A DNA stretch of 9,533 nt, taken from NCBI GenBank assembly GCA_947487925.1, contig CANLCA010000073.1:1-9533 (forward strand), read 5' to 3'. Both the position numbers and the translations under genes were made by a program. The notes below the pieces were generated by a model that was not told the DNA's origin, ran no database searches, and saw only the letters and a list, made by a program, of their open reading frames with translations. The stretch comes from Verrucomicrobiales bacterium. Lineage in GTDB: Bacteria; Verrucomicrobiota; Verrucomicrobiia; Limisphaerales; F1-80-MAGS106. Position 1 is the stretch's first letter. Each line of letters opens with the position of its first letter. Of the stretch, positions 6,212 through 9,533 are shown piece after piece.

Positions 6212-7054
6212 ATGATCCTCAGCGCTCTCCACCATCGGATCGAATTTCCCAGGCCCCCGGTGGTGATGGGAATTCTGAATGTGACGCCTGACTCGTTTTT
6301 TGACGGGGGCCGTTTCGCTCATGTCGAACAAGCTGTGGAGCATGGGCTCCGGATGGAAGCAGAGGGGGCTGAGGTGATCGACGTAGGAGGGGAATCCACC
6401 CGTCCAGGCGCGGCGGACGTCTCAGAGGAGGAGGAATGCAGCAGGGTGCTTCCCGTCATCGCTGGCTTGTCGGCCCGGTGCCGGGCCATGATCTCCGTGG
6501 ACACCCGGAAACCGGGCGTCGCGCGCCGTGCCATCGACTTGGGGGCTTGTATTGTGAATGATGTCGGGGCTGGGGAAAGGTGTTCCGAATTATGGCCGTT
6601 GGTTGCGGAAAGCGGAGTGGGCTACGTCCTGATGCACATGCAGGGGGCTCCGGCAACGATGCAGCAGTCTCCCCGCTACGAGGATGTGGTTGGGCAAGTA
6701 AAACGATTTTTGGAAGTTCGCATGGAGGGGATCCTCTCCGCGGGAGTGAGGTCGGAGCAGGTCATGCTGGATGTGGGAATCGGATTTGGAAAGCGGCTTG
6801 AACACAATTTGAAGTTGCTGGCGTGCTTGGGGGAATTTAAAGGTTTAGGCAGACCCTTGGTGACAGGGTTGTCGCGGAAGTCCATGATCGGCGAACTGAC
6901 GGGGGCGGCCGTGGAAAACCGTCTGCCGGGCTCCCTTGCCGGTGCTTGTTGGGCGGCGATGTCGGGAACTGAGATTTTGAGGGTTCATGATGTCGGAGAG
7001 ACGATTCAAGCGTTGCGGGTTGTGGAAGCGTTATCCCGGGCGCGGCTTGCATAG
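6212..7054 (+). CDS. folP: Dihydropteroate synthase
   Basis: This enzyme joins 6-hydroxymethyl-7,8-dihydropterin pyrophosphate and p-aminobenzoate to make 7,8-dihydropteroate in folate synthesis, and is the sulfonamide target. It is 280 residues, the usual size for the TIM-barrel enzyme. Both DHPS signatures are visible: MGILNVTPDSFFDGGRF (19-35) and VIDVGGESTRPGA (55-67). Other conserved parts are SVDTRKP (95-101), NDVGAG (116-121), MHMQG (141-145), DVGIGFGK (187-194) and GLSRKS (219-224). The ATG at 6212 is the first usable start; an in-frame TGA lies nine codons upstream. It overlaps the stop of a preceding mini-ORF by ATGA. The gene leads the operon with cdaA 45 bp downstream. No missing active-site residue was seen. 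Confidence 0.96.
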   Translation: MILSALHHRIEFPRPPVVMGILNVTPDSFFDGGRFAHVEQAVEHGLRMEAEGAEVIDVGGESTRPGAADVSEEEECSRVLPVIAGLSARCRAMISVDTRKPGVARRAIDLGACIVNDVGAGERCSELWPLVAESGVGYVLMHMQGAPATMQQSPRYEDVVGQVKRFLEVRMEGILSAGVRSEQVMLDVGIGFGKRLEHNLKLLACLGEFKGLGRPLVTGLSRKSMIGELTGAAVENRLPGSLAGACWAAMSGTEILRVHDVGETIQALRVVEALSRARLA

Positions 7055-7099
7055 TCGCAACGAATTTCGACGCGCAGGCCCCCTGATTTTGATGTTTTG

Positions 7100-7987
7100 A
7101 TGATCCTGAAATACCTCCAGGAAGGATGGCGTCCAGCGGTGGAGATTGTGATCCTCACCGTGGGTATCTACTATTCCACCCTCTTTTTTCGTCGGTCGCG
7201 CGGAGCTCCTGTAGTGACTGGTTTCTTGTTGCTGCTGCTGGCCTCCACGGTCGTGACTACCGCTTTGGATTTGCGAGTTTTGCGATGGCTTCTTGGCACC
7301 TTTTTCGCCTTTTTCGCCGTCGCCGTGCTGGTGATTTTTCAGCCTGAACTGCGCCGCATGCTCGCTGAATTGGGAAACCTCCCCTTCATGAACACGGCAC
7401 GGGAACAGCGCGAGAATATTGAGGTTATCGTCCAAACAGTCGAACGGCTCGGGGAAGTCCGCATCGGCGCTCTCATCGCTCTGGAGCAAAGCATCCAACT
7501 CTTGGAGGTGGTGGATTCGGGGATCGTCGTCGATTGCGAGGCCACGCCCGAAATGCTCGAAACCATTTTCTTCCCGAATAACGCGATTCACGATGGTGGA
7601 GTGATTATCCGGGGCGACCGCATCGCGCACGCGGCGTGCATCTTCCCTCTGACCCAACGTCAGGATTTGCAGAAATCCCTCGGAACTCGGCATCGCGCCG
7701 CGATCGGGCTTACCGAGGAAAGCGATGCCGTCGTGGTGGTGGTTTCGGAGGAGACTGGCGCCATCTCCTATGCCTACAAAGGGCAGATTGCCCGGGCGGT
7801 GTCATCGGAGGAGTTAAGGGCCTTCCTGACCTCTGTCCTGGTCAAAAGACCTCGATCCAAAGGGGTGTTCGAATGGGTTAAAGCCAGCTTTTCGGAAAGT
7901 GTTCTGACACCCGGTGCGACCCAGGAACCCCCTTCGGACCGAGCCAATCCCAGCGGAAAAGGGGCTTCGGAAATTCGCCCCGGTTGA
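7100..7987 (+). CDS. cdaA: Membrane-bound diadenylate cyclase (c-di-AMP synthase), CdaA/DacA-type
   Basis: This enzyme makes cyclic di-AMP from two ATP and controls potassium and osmolyte transport and cell-wall stability in organisms that use the messenger. It has 295 residues. Three hydrophobic helices at about 12-30, 37-55 and 62-80 anchor it, and FQPELRRMLAELG (80-92) is the family linker after TM3. The DAC domain follows: GIVVDCEATPEMLETIFFPN (141-160), the ATP-site motif HDGGVII (164-170) and GTRHRAAIG (195-203) with R197-H198-R199 intact. The DGA motif is DGG here (D165-G166-G167), an Ala-to-Gly change. VSEETGAIS (215-223) is conserved. The C-terminal 35 residues are polar and low-complexity. 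The ATG at 7100 is preferred; a TTG directly before it gives one extra residue. No SD. The context ybbR-glmM downstream supports CdaA and not DisA. Confidence 0.94.
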   Translation: MILKYLQEGWRPAVEIVILTVGIYYSTLFFRRSRGAPVVTGFLLLLLASTVVTTALDLRVLRWLLGTFFAFFAVAVLVIFQPELRRMLAELGNLPFMNTAREQRENIEVIVQTVERLGEVRIGALIALEQSIQLLEVVDSGIVVDCEATPEMLETIFFPNNAIHDGGVIIRGDRIAHAACIFPLTQRQDLQKSLGTRHRAAIGLTEESDAVVVVVSEETGAISYAYKGQIARAVSSEELRAFLTSVLVKRPRSKGVFEWVKASFSESVLTPGATQEPPSDRANPSGKGASEIRPG

Positions 7988-7999
7988 CACCCCGACGCC

Positions 8000-8422
8000 A
8001 TGTCGCTTCGCGAACTCATCAGGAATAACTTTGGCTGGAAAGCAGCGTCTTTCCTGTTGGCGACATTGATCTGGCTGAGCATCCATGGCGTCATCCAACG
8101 AAATGAGCCAGGATTGCCCGCGGTCACGCTGACCGCAGAGAGAAGCTTCCCCGGCCATCCGATCACGGTCATGACCGCCGCTGCAGAAACCCGGGGCTTT
8201 ACCGTGTCTCCTAGCGAGGTGACGGTCGTAGTCAAGGGCACCCCCGCCATCGTCGAAGCACTAACCCCTGGGCAAGTGCAGGTTTTCGTCGATCTCACCG
8301 ACGTCCAATCGTTCCAGGGTTTGGCACAAAAGATTCAAGTGTATCCCCCGCCCGGAGTGAAAGTCGTGGAGGTGAGGCCGTCTTCCGTGCGCATCGCCAG
8401 AGCGGTCGATGCGCGCCATTGA
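8000..8422 (+). CDS. ybbR: YbbR-domain protein, CdaR-like regulator of diadenylate cyclase
   Basis: In Firmicutes, CdaR is a membrane-anchored, outward-facing YbbR-domain protein that binds CdaA and tunes c-di-AMP synthesis. This protein has 140 residues. A short cytosolic start (MSLRELIRNNFGWK) and one membrane helix (about 14-30, ASFLLATLIWLSIHG) match the CdaR anchor. The remainder is one YbbR-like beta-rich module with GFTVSPSEVTVVVKGT (typical P-x-x-V-x-V-x-G turn) and KVVEVRPSSVRIA at the end. Firmicute CdaR has several YbbR repeats; here I see one or one and a half. It follows cdaA after 12 bp and precedes glmM, the canonical position. The C-terminus ends at a TGA, after which the same frame stays open for 32 codons (see findings). 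No SD precedes the ATG. Confidence 0.82.
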   Translation: MSLRELIRNNFGWKAASFLLATLIWLSIHGVIQRNEPGLPAVTLTAERSFPGHPITVMTAAAETRGFTVSPSEVTVVVKGTPAIVEALTPGQVQVFVDLTDVQSFQGLAQKIQVYPPPGVKVVEVRPSSVRIARAVDARH

Positions 8423-8532
8423 CGCCGGGTCCGGCCCATTCTTTGTTCACCTCCGAACAGTCAGGTGGCGATTTGTGAGGATGGACAGGGCAGCGGCATT
8501 TGCTGTATCAACGCCGCGTAGAACTCATTGTT
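8423..8532 (+). other. Gap between ybbR and glmM
   Basis: 110 bp without an assignable gene. In the ybbR frame it remains open from the TGA to a TAG at 8519-8521. The last part contains a GTG at 8465 followed by ICEDGQGSGICCINAA, rich in Cys and Gly but only 18 codons. No terminator hairpin or promoter was seen, so the genes are probably still one transcript. Confidence 0.4.
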
Positions 8533-9533
8533 ATGACGACGAATCAAAAGACCACAGCGCAAAAGATTTTTGGCACCGATGGCGTCCGTGGAAAGGCGAA
8601 CCTCGAGCCGGTCACGGTGGAAACCGCGTTGAAACTGGGACGGTCGGCGGCTTGGTTTTTCAAGAACCACGAGACTCAAGCACGCGACAAGGGGCGCCAC
8701 AAGATCGTGATCGGCAAGGACACCAGGCTCTCTGGATACATGCTCGAAAACGCTCTGTCCGCGGGAATCTTGAGCATGGGTGTGGATGTGTTGTTCATCG
8801 GCCCACTTCCGACGCCTGGAGTGGCTTATGTGACGCGCAGCTTGAGGGCGGACGCGGGTATCGTGGTCACCGCTTCCCACAACCCCTACGACGATAACGG
8901 CATCAAATTCTTTGGCGCGGACGGCTACAAGCTCGACGACCAGATCGAACATCAGATTGAGGAACGCGTCTTCGGTGGAGACATCGAAAATATTCGACCT
9001 ACTGCGGAGGCCATCGGCAAAGCGATGCGCATCGATGATGCTCTGGGTCGGTATATCGAGCATGCGAAGGCCTCTTTTCCCAAGGGCCTGACGCTGGATG
9101 GCATGCGCATCGTCCTGGATTGCGCGAACGGCGCGGGCTACAAGGCTTCCCCATGCGTTTTGAGGGAATTAGGAGCTGAGGTCATTGTGACAGGCAACAC
9201 TCCGGATGGTATGAACATCAACGAAGAGTGCGGCTCGTTGTATCCCGCTTCGCTGGCTCAGAAAGTAAAGGAATTTCGCGCGGACATCGGCATAGCCCAC
9301 GACGGAGACGCCGATCGGGTAGTGCTTTGCGACGAGGTCGGCCGGATCATCGACGGCGATGACATCCTGGCCATCGCAGGATTGAACCTGCTCCACCTAG
9401 GGCGGTTGGCGGAGAAGACGGTGGTGGCAACCGTCATGAGCAATGCAGGTCTCGACGTAGCCATTAAGGAGGCGGGTGGCAAGATTGTTCGAACCGCTGT
9501 CGGGGACAAGAACGTCATCGATGAGATGATCCG
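8533..9533 (+). CDS. glmM: Phosphoglucosamine mutase (incomplete at the window end)
   Basis: This enzyme converts glucosamine-6-phosphate to glucosamine-1-phosphate, on the route to UDP-GlcNAc for peptidoglycan and lipid A. 333 codons are visible; the family is about 445-460 residues, so roughly a quarter is missing beyond the window. KIFGTDGVRG (11-20) is the N-terminal signature. VVTASHNPYDDNGIKFF (111-127) carries the phosphorylated active-site serine S115. HDGDADR (256-262) is the magnesium loop. GDKNVIDEM (324-332) begins the sugar-binding domain. The small insert NHETQARDKGRH near residues 45-56 is lineage-variable sequence. The ATG at 8533 lacks an SD. Phosphoglucomutase or phosphomannomutase would be the alternative, but the TASHNP context and the cdaA-ybbR-glmM order favour GlmM. 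Confidence 0.95.
   Translation, partial: MTTNQKTTAQKIFGTDGVRGKANLEPVTVETALKLGRSAAWFFKNHETQARDKGRHKIVIGKDTRLSGYMLENALSAGILSMGVDVLFIGPLPTPGVAYVTRSLRADAGIVVTASHNPYDDNGIKFFGADGYKLDDQIEHQIEERVFGGDIENIRPTAEAIGKAMRIDDALGRYIEHAKASFPKGLTLDGMRIVLDCANGAGYKASPCVLRELGAEVIVTGNTPDGMNINEECGSLYPASLAQKVKEFRADIGIAHDGDADRVVLCDEVGRIIDGDDILAIAGLNLLHLGRLAEKTVVATVMSNAGLDVAIKEAGGKIVRTAVGDKNVIDEMI

Noticed and set aside
7031..7693. A 220-codon minus-strand frame opposite cdaA.
   Set aside because: It lies antisense to the cyclase domain, where cdaA shows all family motifs. Its composition (Asp/His/Gln-rich) looks like an antisense shadow.
8461..9063. A 200-codon minus-strand frame opposite glmM.
   Set aside because: It is antisense to a gene with clear GlmM signatures and has no recognisable motif of its own.
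1..9533. CRISPR array, tRNA, rRNA, insertion sequence or phage genes.
   Set aside because: No regularly spaced repeats, RNA-gene folds, transposase or phage proteins were seen on either strand.

Overview
This is a roughly 9.5 kb stretch of bacterial chromosome with about 55-60% GC, by eye. It carries housekeeping genes and no mobile element, tRNA, rRNA or CRISPR array. Gene content, gene order, scarce Shine-Dalgarno sequences and protein style suggest Verrucomicrobiota (Pedosphaera/Limisphaerales-like). That placement is an inference from recall, not a search result.

Layout. Bases 1-84 hold the last 27 codons of a plus-strand gene that resembles the end of a cyclic-nucleotide-binding domain. 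A convergent minus-strand gene (94-627) encodes a stand-alone DEDDy-type 3'-5' exonuclease. Divergent from it, a plus-strand pair overlaps by 8 bp: phosphatidylserine synthase (pssA, 733-1593) and a LysE/RhtB-type exporter (1586-2263). Converging on that pair is a minus-strand pair, a PpiD/SurA-like membrane-anchored chaperone (4776-3094) followed after 6 bp by an RluA-family pseudouridine synthase (3087-2278). A 122-bp divergent region, with a good sigma70-like promoter for the chaperone gene, leads to yggS (PLP homeostasis, 4899-5606) and a small unrecognised gene (5669-5968).

The right third is a likely operon: folP (6212-7054), cdaA (diadenylate cyclase, 7100-7987), a one-domain ybbR/cdaR-like gene (8000-8422) and glmM (8533 to the window end, incomplete). 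cdaA-cdaR-glmM is a known module in Firmicutes. It makes c-di-AMP next to the enzyme for UDP-GlcNAc precursor synthesis and links osmotic and turgor signalling to the cell wall. Here folP is placed in front.

I found no convincing undescribed system. The observations most worth checking are the DGG (not DGA) active-site motif of CdaA, the minimal one-domain CdaR, the PpiD-like protein without a recognisable parvulin core, the 99-residue unknown, and the folP upstream region with its tandem TTGACG repeats and two ATGA-overlapped mini-ORFs.
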